In this document: positions 9,856 through 18,013 of the stretch, one piece after another
Layout: every line of letters begins with the position of its first letter
Position numbering within the stretch: position 1 is the stretch's first letter
NCBI RefSeq assembly: GCF_017876095.1
Contig: NZ_JAGINM010000013.1
Location: 62,001-126,000, forward strand
Length of the DNA stretch: 64,000 nucleotides
Direction of reading: 5' to 3'
DNA from: Azospirillum agricola
Lineage (GTDB): Bacteria > Pseudomonadota > Alphaproteobacteria > Azospirillales > Azospirillaceae
Translations under genes and position numbers: made by a program
The notes under the pieces: model-generated
What the model saw: the letters and a program-made list of their open reading frames with translations, nothing else
Database searches by the model: none
Told to the model about the DNA's origin: nothing

Positions 9856-10944
9856 GTGAACAGAAGGACGATGGGCAAGACGCTTCTGGGTCTGGCCGGT
9901 GCCGCCGCCGTCGCGCTGAGCGTCGGCGTCGCGAGCGCGCAGGAGAAGATGAAGGTTGGCTTCGTCTATGTCGGGCCGATCAGCGACCACGGCTACAGCT
10001 ACCAGCACGACCAGGGCCGCCTCGCGGTCGAGAAGGCGCTGGGCGACAAGGTCACCACCACCTATGTCGAGAATGTGCCGGAGGGCGCCGACGCCGAGCG
10101 CGTGATCGAGCAGCTCGCCGCCAGCGGCCACAAGCTGATCTTCACCACCTCCTTCGGCTTCATGAACCCGACGCTGAAGGTGGCCCAGCGCTACCCCGAC
10201 GTGAAGTTCGAGCACGCCACCGGCTACAAGCGTTCGGCCAACGTCGCCACCTACTCCGCGCGCTTCTACGAAGGCCGCACGGTGATCGGCGCCATCGTCG
10301 GCAAGATGACCAAGTCGAACATCATCGGCTATGTCGGCTCCTTCCCGATTCCCGAGGTGGTCAGCGGCATCAACGCCTTCACCATCGCGCTGCGCGAGCA
10401 GAACCCGAAGGCCGAGGTCCGCGTCGTCTGGGTGAATTCCTGGTACGACCCCGGCAAGGAGGCCGAGGCCGCCAAGGCGCTGATCGACCAGGGCGCCGAC
10501 GTCATCGTCCAGCACACCGACAGCCCGGCCCCCATCCAGACCGCGCAGGACCGCGGCCTGTGGTCGGTCGGCCAAAGCTCCGACATGACCCGCTTCGGTC
10601 CGAAGTCGCACCTGACCGCCATCGTCGACGACTGGAACGGCTACTACATCGACCGCGTCAAGGCGGTGCTCGACGGCAGCTGGAAGTCGGTCGACACCTG
10701 GGGTGGCTTCAAGGACAAGATGCTGTTCCTGGCCCCCTACAACCCGGCCATCCCGGCCGACGTCGTGGCGCTGGCCGACCAGATCAAGGCCGACATCATG
10801 TCCGGCAAGCGCCACTCCTTCCAGGGCCCGGTCAAGGACCAGTCCGGCAAGGTGGTGATCCCGGAGGGCAAGAGCGCGACCGACGAGCAGATCCTGAAGA
10901 TGGACTGGTACGTCGAGGGCGTTCAGGGCAAGGTTCCGAAGTAA
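9856..10944 (+). CDS. BMP family ABC transporter substrate-binding protein
   Basis: Periplasmic binding protein of the Bmp/PnrA-like family, 362 aa. A Sec signal peptide covers about residues 1-28 (cleavage ASA|QE); there is no lipobox, so it is soluble rather than a lipoprotein. Typical family segments are KVGFVYVGPISDHGYSYQHDQG, FTTSFGFMNP, GYVGSFPIPEVVSGINAF and DVIVQHTDSP. GTG 9856 is preceded by AAGGAG at good distance; ATG at residue 6 is an alternative. The ligand is probably a nucleoside or related small molecule. A hairpin lies just downstream. Confidence 0.93.
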   Translation: MNRRTMGKTLLGLAGAAAVALSVGVASAQEKMKVGFVYVGPISDHGYSYQHDQGRLAVEKALGDKVTTTYVENVPEGADAERVIEQLAASGHKLIFTTSFGFMNPTLKVAQRYPDVKFEHATGYKRSANVATYSARFYEGRTVIGAIVGKMTKSNIIGYVGSFPIPEVVSGINAFTIALREQNPKAEVRVVWVNSWYDPGKEAEAAKALIDQGADVIVQHTDSPAPIQTAQDRGLWSVGQSSDMTRFGPKSHLTAIVDDWNGYYIDRVKAVLDGSWKSVDTWGGFKDKMLFLAPYNPAIPADVVALADQIKADIMSGKRHSFQGPVKDQSGKVVIPEGKSATDEQILKMDWYVEGVQGKVPK

Positions 10945-10959
10945 GCGGAGCGCGTGCGA

Positions 10960-10989
10960 CGGCGGACCGGAGCCCATCCCGGTCCGCCG
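10960..10989 (+). terminator. hairpin after the ABC importer operon
   Basis: An 11-bp perfect stem (10960-10970 with 10979-10989) with an 8-nt loop lies 15 nt after the binding-protein stop codon. There is no T-run after it, so it may be an mRNA-stabilising or weak terminator hairpin. Confidence 0.5.
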
Positions 10990-11017
10990 CCTCGCGGCTC
11001 GCCGTGGGGAGGGCAGG

Positions 11018-11455
11018 ATGGACTCGAACCTCTACGAGCGCGATTTCTACGCCTGGGCGAACGAGCAGGCGGCCCTGCTGCGGGCCGGGAAGCTCGATGC
11101 GGCGGACATCGCCCACATCGCCGAGGAGATCGAGAGCATGGGCAAGACCGAGAAGCGCGAGCTGGTGAGCCGCCTGACGGTCCTGCTGCTTCATCTCCTG
11201 AAATGGCGCTTCCAGCCGGACCGGCGCGGCGCGAGCTGGGAAGCCACGATCACCGTCCAGCGCGACGACCTGCTGGACCATCTGCGCGACAACCCGAGCC
11301 TCAAGTCCAAGCTGGACGAGGCGGTCACGGACGCCTACCGCAAGGCGGCGATCCTGGCGGCGGGCGAGACCGGTCTGCCGAAACCGACCTTTCCGGACAC
11401 ATGCCCCTGGCCGTTCGAGCGGCTGATGGACATGGATTTCTGGCCGGACGCCTGA
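11018..11455 (+). CDS. DUF29 family protein, copy 1
   Basis: DUF29 protein of 145 aa, a helical family of unknown function abundant in alphaproteobacteria and cyanobacteria. The family pattern is visible: YERDFYAWANEQAALLRAG at the N terminus, IAEEIESMGKTEKRELVSRLTVLLLHLLKW in the middle, and CPWPFERLMDMDFWPD at the end. GGGGAGGG lies upstream of the ATG. The next gene is a second copy; the first 213 nt differ at only five positions, four of them silent, while the remainder has diverged strongly. Confidence 0.85.
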   Translation: MDSNLYERDFYAWANEQAALLRAGKLDAADIAHIAEEIESMGKTEKRELVSRLTVLLLHLLKWRFQPDRRGASWEATITVQRDDLLDHLRDNPSLKSKLDEAVTDAYRKAAILAAGETGLPKPTFPDTCPWPFERLMDMDFWPDA

Positions 11456-11680
11456 TGGGAGCCAGCCATGGATTCGAACCTCTACGAGCGCGATTTCTAC
11501 GCCTGGGCGAACGAGCAGGCGGCCTTGCTGCGGGCCGGGAAGCTCGATGCGGCGGACATCGCCCACATCGCCGAGGAGATCGAGAGCATGGGCAGGACCG
11601 AGAAGCGCGAACTGGTGAGCCGCCTGACGGTCCTGCTGCTTCATCTCCTGAAATGGCGCTTCCAGCCGGACCGACGCGGC
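11018..11680 (+). repeat. 213-bp direct repeat covering the 5' halves of the two DUF29 genes
   Basis: Segments 11018-11230 and 11468-11680 are about 98% identical (five differences by eye). Identity stops abruptly at the same codon in both genes. The repeat period is 450 bp. Such a sharp boundary fits recent gene conversion or unequal crossing-over. Confidence 0.85.
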
Positions 11681-11905
11681 AACAGTTGGCGCCTCAGCGT
11701 CGAGGAGCAGCGCTACCGGATCGCTGATCACCTCGACGACAATCCTAGTCTGAAGTCGAAGCTCGATGAAGCCATCGAGAGCGCCTATCGTCTGGCGCTG
11801 ATCGAGGTGGAACGGGAAACCGGCATGCCCCGCCGTGGCTTGCCGGCACGATGCCCGTGGAGTTTTGACCAGATGGTCGACGACGGCTTCTGGCCGGACG
11901 CCTGA
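11468..11905 (+). CDS. DUF29 family protein, copy 2
   Basis: Second 145-aa DUF29 protein, 12 nt after copy 1 and of identical length. Residues 1-71 match copy 1 apart from Lys43 to Arg. The following stretch (NSWRLSVEEQRYRIADHLDDNPSL... in copy 1 ASWEATITVQRDDLLDHLRDNPSL) is diverged but collinear. The C terminus keeps CPWSFDQMVDDGFWPDA. Function is unknown; the pair probably arose by tandem duplication and is co-transcribed. Confidence 0.85.
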   Translation: MDSNLYERDFYAWANEQAALLRAGKLDAADIAHIAEEIESMGRTEKRELVSRLTVLLLHLLKWRFQPDRRGNSWRLSVEEQRYRIADHLDDNPSLKSKLDEAIESAYRLALIEVERETGMPRRGLPARCPWSFDQMVDDGFWPDA

Positions 11906-11918
11906 CCCGCCGGATTCT

Positions 11919-12419
11919 TTACAGATACGGCCCCATCAGGCGCAGGAAGGGGCGCGCCTCCTGCAACACCAGGATGGTCTGGTGGAACAGGTCCTCCGGC
12001 GCCGCCTGGTGCTCGAAGGTCGTCTCCGAGAAGAGGATGATCTTCTGGCCGCCCTGGACGACGAACTTCACGGTCTTCAGCCCCTCGACCCCGCGCAGGA
12101 TCGACAGCAGCGCGCGGCGGCGCTCCGGCGCCTGCGCGGTGTAGGGGACGTGGCCGACGTCGGCCCAGATCTGGCAGACCGACCCGTCGCCCTCGTGGCG
12201 CACCGCGACGTTGAAGGGCAGGCCGTCGGCCATGAAATGCAGCTTGCACGGCCTGGGCGGCTTGGCGATGCCGAGCACCCCTTCCGGAGTCATGATGATC
12301 GAGCCGGGGGTGATCGGCAGCGCGCCGTCCGGCACCTCGGCCAGGGATTGGATGGTCTGCAAATCGGGGACGGACAAGGGACGGCGCTCGATTCTGGAGA
12401 GTGGAGTTGCGGCCAGCAT
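11919..12419 (-). CDS. conserved hypothetical protein, 166 aa
   Basis: I do not recognise this protein. It is soluble, without signal peptide or membrane segments. It has a mixed alpha/beta pattern with strands (CKLHFMADGLPFNVAVRHEG, VCQIWADVGHVPY, LKTVKFVVQGGQKIILFSETTFEHQ) and a final helix. The start is awkward: GGAGG directly abuts ATG 12419, leaving no spacing, so a downstream start such as the TTG near residue 15 is possible. It is convergent with the DUF29 pair (13 nt apart) and divergent from psd. Codon use looks like its neighbours. Confidence 0.6.
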   Translation of the reverse strand: MLAATPLSRIERRPLSVPDLQTIQSLAEVPDGALPITPGSIIMTPEGVLGIAKPPRPCKLHFMADGLPFNVAVRHEGDGSVCQIWADVGHVPYTAQAPERRRALLSILRGVEGLKTVKFVVQGGQKIILFSETTFEHQAAPEDLFHQTILVLQEARPFLRLMGPYL

Positions 12420-12440
12420 CCTCCGTCGCCGCTAAAATTC

Positions 12441-12469
12441 TGTAAAGGCTCGGAACGGGCGTCTAGAAT
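12441..12469 (+). promoter_or_regulatory. candidate promoter of psd-pssA
   Basis: TAGAAT (12464-12469) matches five of six -10 bases. A poor -35 (TGTAAA, 12441-12446) sits 17 bp upstream. It lies 40 bp before the psd start in a locally AT-richer patch. Confidence 0.4.
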
Positions 12470-12508
12470 GCCTGTTCGTAATCGGCTGAAGAATGAAGAA
12501 AGAGGGCG

Positions 12509-13207
12509 ATGTCCGCCATCGATACCGTTGTCGTTCCGATCCACCGCGCCGGCTGGCCCTTCATCGCCGGTTTCGCCGTGGTCTCCCTGGTCCTGGGTCT
12601 CGCCGTCTGGGCGCCGCTGGGTTGGATCGGCCTGATCCTCACCCTGTGGTGCGCCTATTTCTTCCGCGACCCCGACCGCGTGACGCCGACCCGGCCCGGC
12701 CTGCTGGTCAGCCCGGCCGACGGCCGCGTGACGATGATCGTCCCCGCCGTGCCGCCCAGGGAACTGGGCATGGGCGACAAGCCGCTGACCCGGATCAGCG
12801 TCTTCCTCAACGTCTTCAACGTCCATGTGAACCGGGTCCCGGCCGACGGCACCATCGTCGCCGCCGAATACCACAAGGGCACCTTCGTCAACGCCGCGCT
12901 CGACAAGGCGAGCGAGGAGAACGAGCGCATGGCCTTCCGCCAGCGCCTGCCCGACGGGCGCGAGATCGCCTATGTCCAGATCGCCGGCCTCGTCGCCCGC
13001 CGCATCCTGTGGTGGACCAAGGCCGGGCAGGAGGTGAAGGCGGGTGAGCGCTTCGGCCTGATCCGTTTCGGCAGCCGCACCGACATCTATCTGCCGGACG
13101 GCGTGGCGCCGCTGGTCTGCGTCGGCCAGACCGCCATCGGCGGCGAGACCATCCTCGCCGACCTGAACGGCACCGAATCGCAGCGGGTCGGGGACGTGCG
13201 GCGATGA
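12509..13207 (+). CDS. psd: phosphatidylserine decarboxylase proenzyme
   Basis: Pyruvoyl enzyme that decarboxylates phosphatidylserine to phosphatidylethanolamine at the inner membrane; short (type II-like) form of 232 aa. Two N-terminal membrane helices cover about residues 15-52, followed by YFFRDPDRV. Self-cleavage is expected in RFGSRTDIYLP between Gly188 and Ser189; the Ser becomes the pyruvoyl group. Conserved SPADGRV (68-74) and NVFNVHVNRVPADG (101-114) are present. AAGAGGG precedes the ATG. The stop overlaps pssA by 4 nt, so the two steps of the pathway are coupled. Confidence 0.93.
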   Translation: MSAIDTVVVPIHRAGWPFIAGFAVVSLVLGLAVWAPLGWIGLILTLWCAYFFRDPDRVTPTRPGLLVSPADGRVTMIVPAVPPRELGMGDKPLTRISVFLNVFNVHVNRVPADGTIVAAEYHKGTFVNAALDKASEENERMAFRQRLPDGREIAYVQIAGLVARRILWWTKAGQEVKAGERFGLIRFGSRTDIYLPDGVAPLVCVGQTAIGGETILADLNGTESQRVGDVRR

Positions 13208-14139
13208 AGCGTCCGCCCGTCTTCAAGCAGCCGATCTTCCGGCAGGGCCGCGTCCGCCGCCCGCGCCGTCCGCACCCGAGGCTGAAGGGGTTGTCGATCA
13301 ACCACCTGCTGCCCAACGTGCTGACCGTGCTGGCGCTGTGCTCCGGCCTGACGGCGATCCGCTTCGCCATGCAGGAGCGCTGGGAACCGGCGGTGATCGC
13401 CATCGTGATCGCCGCCATCCTCGACGCGCTGGACGGGCGGATCGCCCGGCTGCTGAACGGGCAGAGCAAGTTCGGGGCGGAGCTGGACAGCCTGTCCGAC
13501 GCCATCAGCTTCGGCGTCGCCCCGGCCTTCATGATGTATCTGTGGGGACTGAACGGGGCGGGCAGCCTGGGCTGGATCGCCGCCATGGCCTACGCCGTGT
13601 GCTGCGCCCTGCGGCTGGCCCGCTTCAACTCGCGGCTCGGCGTCGTCGACCTGCCGCCCTGGGCCTACAACTACTTCACCGGCGTGCCGGCCCCGGCCGG
13701 GGCCGGGCTGGTGCTGCTGCCGATGATCCTTGGCTTCGAGACCGGGGCCGACGTGACCGGCCATCCGGTGGTGATCGTGCCCTGGACGCTGATGATCGGC
13801 GGGCTGATGGTCAGCACGCTGCCGACCTTCTCCTTCAAGGGCACGCGGGTGCCGGCGCAATGGGTGGTGCCGGCCCTGGCCGGCGTCGGACTGATCGCCG
13901 CGATGATGGTCAGCCAGCCCTGGTGGACGCTGTCGATCATCGGCCTCGTCTATCTCGCCACCCTGCCATTCTCGGTCGCCCAGTTCCGCAAGCTGCAACG
14001 CGCCGCCGAACTGATGCAGAGCGGGGTGGTCGAGGCGCCGCCGGGCGAACCGGTGGACGCCCCGGCCGATCCGGCGGCCAGCCCGGCGGCCGACGCCGCG
14101 TCGGCACCGGTTTCCGACGGTGCCCCGAAGGCGCCCTGA
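13204..14139 (+). CDS. pssA: CDP-diacylglycerol-serine O-phosphatidyltransferase
   Basis: Makes phosphatidylserine from CDP-diacylglycerol and serine, the substrate for the overlapping psd product. It is a 311-aa membrane protein of the CDP-alcohol phosphotransferase family. The catalytic motif D-G-x2-A-R-x8-G-x3-D-x3-D is complete: Asp77, Gly78, Ala81, Arg82, Gly91, Asp95, Asp99. About eight hydrophobic helices follow. The basic N terminus (first 30 residues) and the Ala/Pro-rich C-terminal tail (about 275-311) are lineage extensions. Start ATG overlaps the psd stop (ATGA). Confidence 0.93.
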   Translation: MKRPPVFKQPIFRQGRVRRPRRPHPRLKGLSINHLLPNVLTVLALCSGLTAIRFAMQERWEPAVIAIVIAAILDALDGRIARLLNGQSKFGAELDSLSDAISFGVAPAFMMYLWGLNGAGSLGWIAAMAYAVCCALRLARFNSRLGVVDLPPWAYNYFTGVPAPAGAGLVLLPMILGFETGADVTGHPVVIVPWTLMIGGLMVSTLPTFSFKGTRVPAQWVVPALAGVGLIAAMMVSQPWWTLSIIGLVYLATLPFSVAQFRKLQRAAELMQSGVVEAPPGEPVDAPADPAASPAADAASAPVSDGAPKAP

Positions 14140-14143
14140 CCGG

Positions 14144-14518
14144 TTATTCCGCCGCGACCAGCAGGTCGCCGGCGGACCGGACGACCCTCTCCGCCGGCGC
14201 GCGCTCCGCCATGGTGACGCGCGCCACCATCGGGATCTGGCGCAGGCAGTTGCCGATGTGGTCCGATTCGGCCTTGGGCAGGCCGACCACCTCCATCTCG
14301 ACGACGAGCGTGTCGCCGGCCAGGAGGCTGCTCAGCGCGTCGGGCACCAGGCCGCGCTTGGCGACCAGTTCCAGGATGCGGGGCAGGGTGCCCGGATCGG
14401 CGTCGGCGACGACGGAAAAGCCGACGCGGCGTTCGGGCGCGCAGGCGCGGGCCTCGGCGGCGGGCGGCGTGAGCGTGACGGTGGACGTGGCGGCGGACGA
14501 AACGGCGCTGCTGGACAT
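14144..14518 (-). CDS. small ACT-domain-like protein
   Basis: A 124-aa protein with a Ser/Thr/Ala-rich N terminus (1-30) and then an ACT-like region: VGFSVVADADPGTLPRILEL, AKRGLVPDALSSLLAGDTLVVEMEVVGL, and a helix ending IPMVARVTMAERA. ACT domains bind amino acids and regulate metabolic enzymes; here no catalytic partner is adjacent. The start was placed at ATG 14518, preceded by GAGAGA; a longer frame reaches 14578. It is convergent with pssA (4 nt apart). The ACT call is by pattern and moderately sure; the target enzyme is unknown. Confidence 0.65.
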   Translation of the reverse strand: MSSSAVSSAATSTVTLTPPAAEARACAPERRVGFSVVADADPGTLPRILELVAKRGLVPDALSSLLAGDTLVVEMEVVGLPKAESDHIGNCLRQIPMVARVTMAERAPAERVVRSAGDLLVAAE

Positions 14519-14724
14519 GATGTCTCTCGGATCTCGAAGCGTTTCTGCGGTGTGGACGAGCGTTTCCCCGGCTCTCAAAGGAGAACCGGGCCGCTAATTC
14601 GCAGAATGCCGGGAAGCCGATGCGCGTTCATGGCGGGTAAGCTACGGTGTGGAGCCGGCCCCGTCAACCGGCGAGACGCCGCGGCTCGCGCGGGCGGACG
14701 TTCTGAACAGGGTGAAGACCGGGA

Positions 14725-15336
14725 ATGACCGAGGACAGCATCACCATCCGCCCGGCCGAAGCCGACGACGCGCTGGATCTGGCGCGGCTGATCGATCTGG
14801 CCGGGGGCGGGGTCTATGAGTTCCTGCTCGACGGGCTGGTGCCGGGGCTGACCGCGCGGGAGATGCTGGCGCCCGGTCTGGCCGGTACGGCGGGGTCGCT
14901 GTCGCACCGGCAGAGCGGGGTGGCCGAGATCGGCGGCCGGGTCGTCGGGGTGGCGCACGGCTATCCGGTGGACTGGATCAAGACCGAGGATTACAGCGGC
15001 CTGCCCCCCGACCGGGTCGCGCACCTCGCCAGCTTCGCCGCCACGCACGACTGGGGCAGCTATTTCCTGTCGGCGCTGGCGGTCGATCCGGAATTCCGCC
15101 GCCGGGGCGTCGCTGGCCGGCTGCTGGGCTGGTTCTACGAGCGGGCGCGGACGGGCGGCTTCGACCGCGTCACCCTGCATGTCTGGGCCGACAACGGGGC
15201 GGCGCGGCGGCTCTACGCCGGGCAGGGCTTCGTGGAGGCGGGGCGCGCGGCGATACCCTGGCATCCCCGCCTGCCGCACGAGGGCGGCAGCGTCCTGCTG
15301 CGCCGTTCCGTGGATCAGGCTTCCGCGCTGGTTTGA
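14725..15336 (+). CDS. GNAT-family N-acetyltransferase
   Basis: Gcn5-related acetyltransferase of 203 aa. The N terminus ITIRPAEADDALDLARLID is typical. The acetyl-CoA pyrophosphate loop is RRRGVAGRLLGWFYERA, preceded by the strand YFLSALAVDPEF. The final motif is LHVWADNGAARRLYAGQGFVEAG, where Tyr is the usual general acid. Substrate is unknown. The 3' end overlaps the convergent alpha/beta hydrolase by 22 bp. The ATG follows a short AGACCGGGA stretch with only a weak ribosome site. Confidence 0.85.
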   Translation: MTEDSITIRPAEADDALDLARLIDLAGGGVYEFLLDGLVPGLTAREMLAPGLAGTAGSLSHRQSGVAEIGGRVVGVAHGYPVDWIKTEDYSGLPPDRVAHLASFAATHDWGSYFLSALAVDPEFRRRGVAGRLLGWFYERARTGGFDRVTLHVWADNGAARRLYAGQGFVEAGRAAIPWHPRLPHEGGSVLLRRSVDQASALV

Positions 15337-16325
15337 ACCGCCACCCGGTCGATCGCCCGCGCGACGAGGTCCGGGTCGGCGTAATGGACCATGTGGCCGG
15401 CCCCCGGCACCCGATGCAGAACGCTGTGGGGAACGGCGGCGTGCAGCCCGCCGCTCTGCTCGTCGGCTCCGACGATGCGGTCCTCGGTGCCGGTCAGGAT
15501 CGTCACCGGCATCAGCAATTCGCCGTAGCGGTCCTGCATCGCCCTGGCGGCGGGCACCATCGTCACGCCATCCTCGGCGCTGGCGCGAATCTGGCCGGGC
15601 CGCACCGCCAGCGAGACCGGGAAGCGGTCGCTGAAGCCGTCCGGGACCGGAAGCGGCGCGAACATGGCCTTGACCAGCAGCGGCATGGCCGCCGCGCCGA
15701 GGGGCGGCGACAGGGTATAGCGCAGCACGTCGCCCAGAAGCGGAATGGCCGGCGGGGCCGCCAGGGCGGCGTCGATGCGGGTGGTCGGGAAGTAATAGCC
15801 GGCGAGCAGCACCACCCCGCCGACCGCGTCGGGATGGTCCAGAGCCATGGCAACGGCGACCGTCGCCCCGAAGGAATGGCCGACGACGACCGGCCGCTCG
15901 ATCCCCAGCGCATCGAAGGCGTGACGCAGCAGCGTGGCCTGTTCGGCCGGAGTCCACAGGGAGCCGCGCGGCCGTTCGCTGTGGCCGAAGCCCGGCCGGT
16001 CGATGGCGATGACCCGGTGCTTCCGGCGCAGGCGCTGGAACAGGCCGCTGACGCGGAAATCCTCGGCGGTGGAGACGTTGCCGTGGAGGAGCACGACCGG
16101 CGGCCCGGCGCCGTCCTCCAGGACATGCAGCCGGACGCCATCCACCGTGATGAAGCGGCCGTTCGGCGGATTCCGCCGTTCCGCCGCGCGGGCCGCCAGT
16201 GTGTTGGCGACGGCCAGACCGGCCAGCGCCGCCGCCGTGACGCCCAACGCCATCCCGACGCGGGATGCGGTGGATCGGTCATCGCTCGTCCGGGGGGCCG
16301 GCTGGTGACGCGGTTCGATGCTCAT
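15315..16325 (-). CDS. alpha/beta hydrolase with N-terminal membrane anchor
   Basis: A 336-aa alpha/beta-hydrolase-fold protein. A hydrophobic helix near residues 23-42 (MALGVTAAALAGLAVANTLA) probably anchors it in the membrane. The nucleophile elbow is GHSFG; the oxyanion strand is VVLLHGNVS; the acid is in GTEDRIVG and the His in GAGHMVHY. Substrate is unknown. ATG 16325 was chosen for the GGGAGAG 6 nt upstream; a longer frame to 16421 lacks a ribosome site. Downstream of prmB on the same strand, 123 bp apart, so probably a separate unit. Confidence 0.88.
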   Translation of the reverse strand: MSIEPRHQPAPRTSDDRSTASRVGMALGVTAAALAGLAVANTLAARAAERRNPPNGRFITVDGVRLHVLEDGAGPPVVLLHGNVSTAEDFRVSGLFQRLRRKHRVIAIDRPGFGHSERPRGSLWTPAEQATLLRHAFDALGIERPVVVGHSFGATVAVAMALDHPDAVGGVVLLAGYYFPTTRIDAALAAPPAIPLLGDVLRYTLSPPLGAAAMPLLVKAMFAPLPVPDGFSDRFPVSLAVRPGQIRASAEDGVTMVPAARAMQDRYGELLMPVTILTGTEDRIVGADEQSGGLHAAVPHSVLHRVPGAGHMVHYADPDLVARAIDRVAVQTSAEA

Positions 16326-16448
16326 ACGGTCTCTCCCGGCAGGACAGGAGCGGCGCGCCGGTTCGGTTGCGCCGCAGCATTGCCGGAAGACAACCATGGG
16401 CCGGGGGAAAGCGTTCCCCACGGCCCGCGGTCTTTCTGGACGGACGGT

Positions 16449-17402
16449 CTACTTGACGCCCTTCAACTGGTCGCGGGTCAGCCAAAACACCTCGCCGAAG
16501 CTGTTGGCGGTCTCCAGCCACAGGAAGTCGAGGTTGGGGTAGTCGGCCTCCAGGATCTCGCGCCCGGTGCCGAACTCGCAGAGCAGCCCGCCCTCCGGCG
16601 TCAGGTGCTTGGCCGATTCCTTCAGGATGCGGCGGACGATGTCCAGCCCGTCGTCGCCGCCGGCCAGCGCCAGCGCCGGTTCGTGGCGGAACTCGGCCGG
16701 CAGCGCGTCCATCGCCTCGGCGTCGACATAGGGCGGGTTGGTGATGATGACGTCGTACTTGCGGGTCTTCAGCGGCGCGAACAGGTCGCCCTGGTGCAGG
16801 GTGATGCGGTCGGCGAAGCCGCTGTCGGCGACGTTGCGCCTGGCCACCTCCAGCGCGTCGGCGGAGAGATCCACCGCGTCGACCTGCGCCTCGGGGAAGA
16901 TGCGCGCGGCGAGGATGGCGAGGCAGCCCGAGCCGGTGCAGAGGTCGAGCACCCGCTCCACCGAGGTCGGATCCTCGACCAGCGTGAAGTCGTCGCCGCC
17001 GAACATGTCGGAGAACAGCAGCTCGCCGATGAAGGAACGCGGGATCAGCACCCGCTCGTCGACGTAGAAGGGGATGCCCTGGATGTAGGCCTTGTTCAGC
17101 AGGTAGGGCGCCGGTTTGCGGGTGTCGATGCGGGCGTGCAGGATGTCCGCCACCGCCTTGCGTTCCGCCGCCGTCAGCCGGGCGTCCAGATAGGGGTCGA
17201 GCTGGTCGATCGGCAGGTGCAGCGACTCCAGGATCAGGAACACCGCCTCGTCGAAGGCCGTCGTCGTGCCGTGGCCGTAGTCGAGGTCGGCCTGGTTGAA
17301 GCGGCTGACGCCGTAGCGCAGGAAGTCGCGGATGGTGGACAGCTCGGCGGCGGCGGTCGCGGCCGAATGCGGGGTCGAGGCGACGGCGGTCTGGTCGGGC
17401 AC
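16449..17402 (-). CDS. prmB: ribosomal protein L3 glutamine N5-methyltransferase
   Basis: SAM-dependent methyltransferase of the PrmB/HemK family, 317 aa, modifying a Gln in ribosomal protein L3. The SAM-binding motif is VLDLCTGSGC at 151-160, and the catalytic NPPY at 222-225 contacts the Gln side chain. The N-terminal helical domain (FLRYGVSRFNQADLDYGHGT, HARIDTRKPAPYLLNKAYIQG) is the PrmB-type rather than PrmC-type. The start is GTG 17402 with GGAGAAG 7 nt upstream. arsC lies 34 nt upstream on the same strand, so the two are likely co-transcribed. Confidence 0.92.
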   Translation of the reverse strand: MPDQTAVASTPHSAATAAAELSTIRDFLRYGVSRFNQADLDYGHGTTTAFDEAVFLILESLHLPIDQLDPYLDARLTAAERKAVADILHARIDTRKPAPYLLNKAYIQGIPFYVDERVLIPRSFIGELLFSDMFGGDDFTLVEDPTSVERVLDLCTGSGCLAILAARIFPEAQVDAVDLSADALEVARRNVADSGFADRITLHQGDLFAPLKTRKYDVIITNPPYVDAEAMDALPAEFRHEPALALAGGDDGLDIVRRILKESAKHLTPEGGLLCEFGTGREILEADYPNLDFLWLETANSFGEVFWLTRDQLKGVK

Positions 17403-17436
17403 GGGGGTCTTCTCCGTTGGGGCGGAAGGCGGGGGC

Positions 17437-17778
17437 TTAGAGGAGGTCCAGAACCGAGTCCGGCGGCCGCCCGACGCGGGCGCGGTCGCCCTTCACCACG
17501 ATGGGCCGCTCGATGGCGGACGGGTTGGCGGACAGGGCGGCGACCAGCGCGTCGCCGTCCAGATCGGCGGCGATGCCGGCCTCGGCGGCTTCCTTGGCGC
17601 GGGTGATGTCGCGCGGCCCCTTGCCCAGCTTGGCGAGGATGGCGGTCAGTTCGGCGGGGGAGGGCGGGGTCTTCAGATACTCGACGACGGTCGGCTCGAC
17701 GCCCTTCTCGCGGAGAAGCTCCAGCGTCTGCCGCGACTTGGTGCAGCGCGGGTTGTGGTAAATGGTCACGTCGCTCAT
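17437..17778 (-). CDS. arsC: ArsC-family arsenate reductase (glutaredoxin type)
   Basis: A 113-aa thioredoxin-fold reductase. The catalytic Cys12 is in YHNPRCTKSRQTLELL, and the C-terminal RPIVVKGDRARVGRPP carries the conserved Arg residues that bind arsenate. The length is typical. ATG 17778 is preceded by GAGGGCGAG; the longer frame has no better start. No arsenic regulator or pump is nearby, so it may be a housekeeping ArsC/YffB-like protein rather than part of an arsenic-resistance operon. It shares a strand with prmB and is divergent from serA. Confidence 0.88.
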   Translation of the reverse strand: MSDVTIYHNPRCTKSRQTLELLREKGVEPTVVEYLKTPPSPAELTAILAKLGKGPRDITRAKEAAEAGIAADLDGDALVAALSANPSAIERPIVVKGDRARVGRPPDSVLDLL

Positions 17779-18013
17779 CGGTCTCGCCCTCGTCTTCGGC
17801 TGTGCTGCGGCTGTTCGGCGGCTGCCTGCGCGTTGGTTTTCCGAGAGATACACCCGTCCTGTGCGCCGCGCCATTCCGGCATGCGAAAAGCGGGTGCGGC
17901 GGCGCAACATCGTTCAGGTGACAAGCCCCGCCGTTGGTATTACCTTGCGCGCTCGCTTTTTCCGTGGCCCGGCGCGACGCGATCCGCCGCATCCGGGCCG
18001 ATGACCGAGACGG

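Noticed and set aside
17437..17778. arsC as sign of an arsenic-resistance island
   Set aside because: No arsR, arsB or acr3 gene nearby; it sits with prmB and looks like core chromosome.
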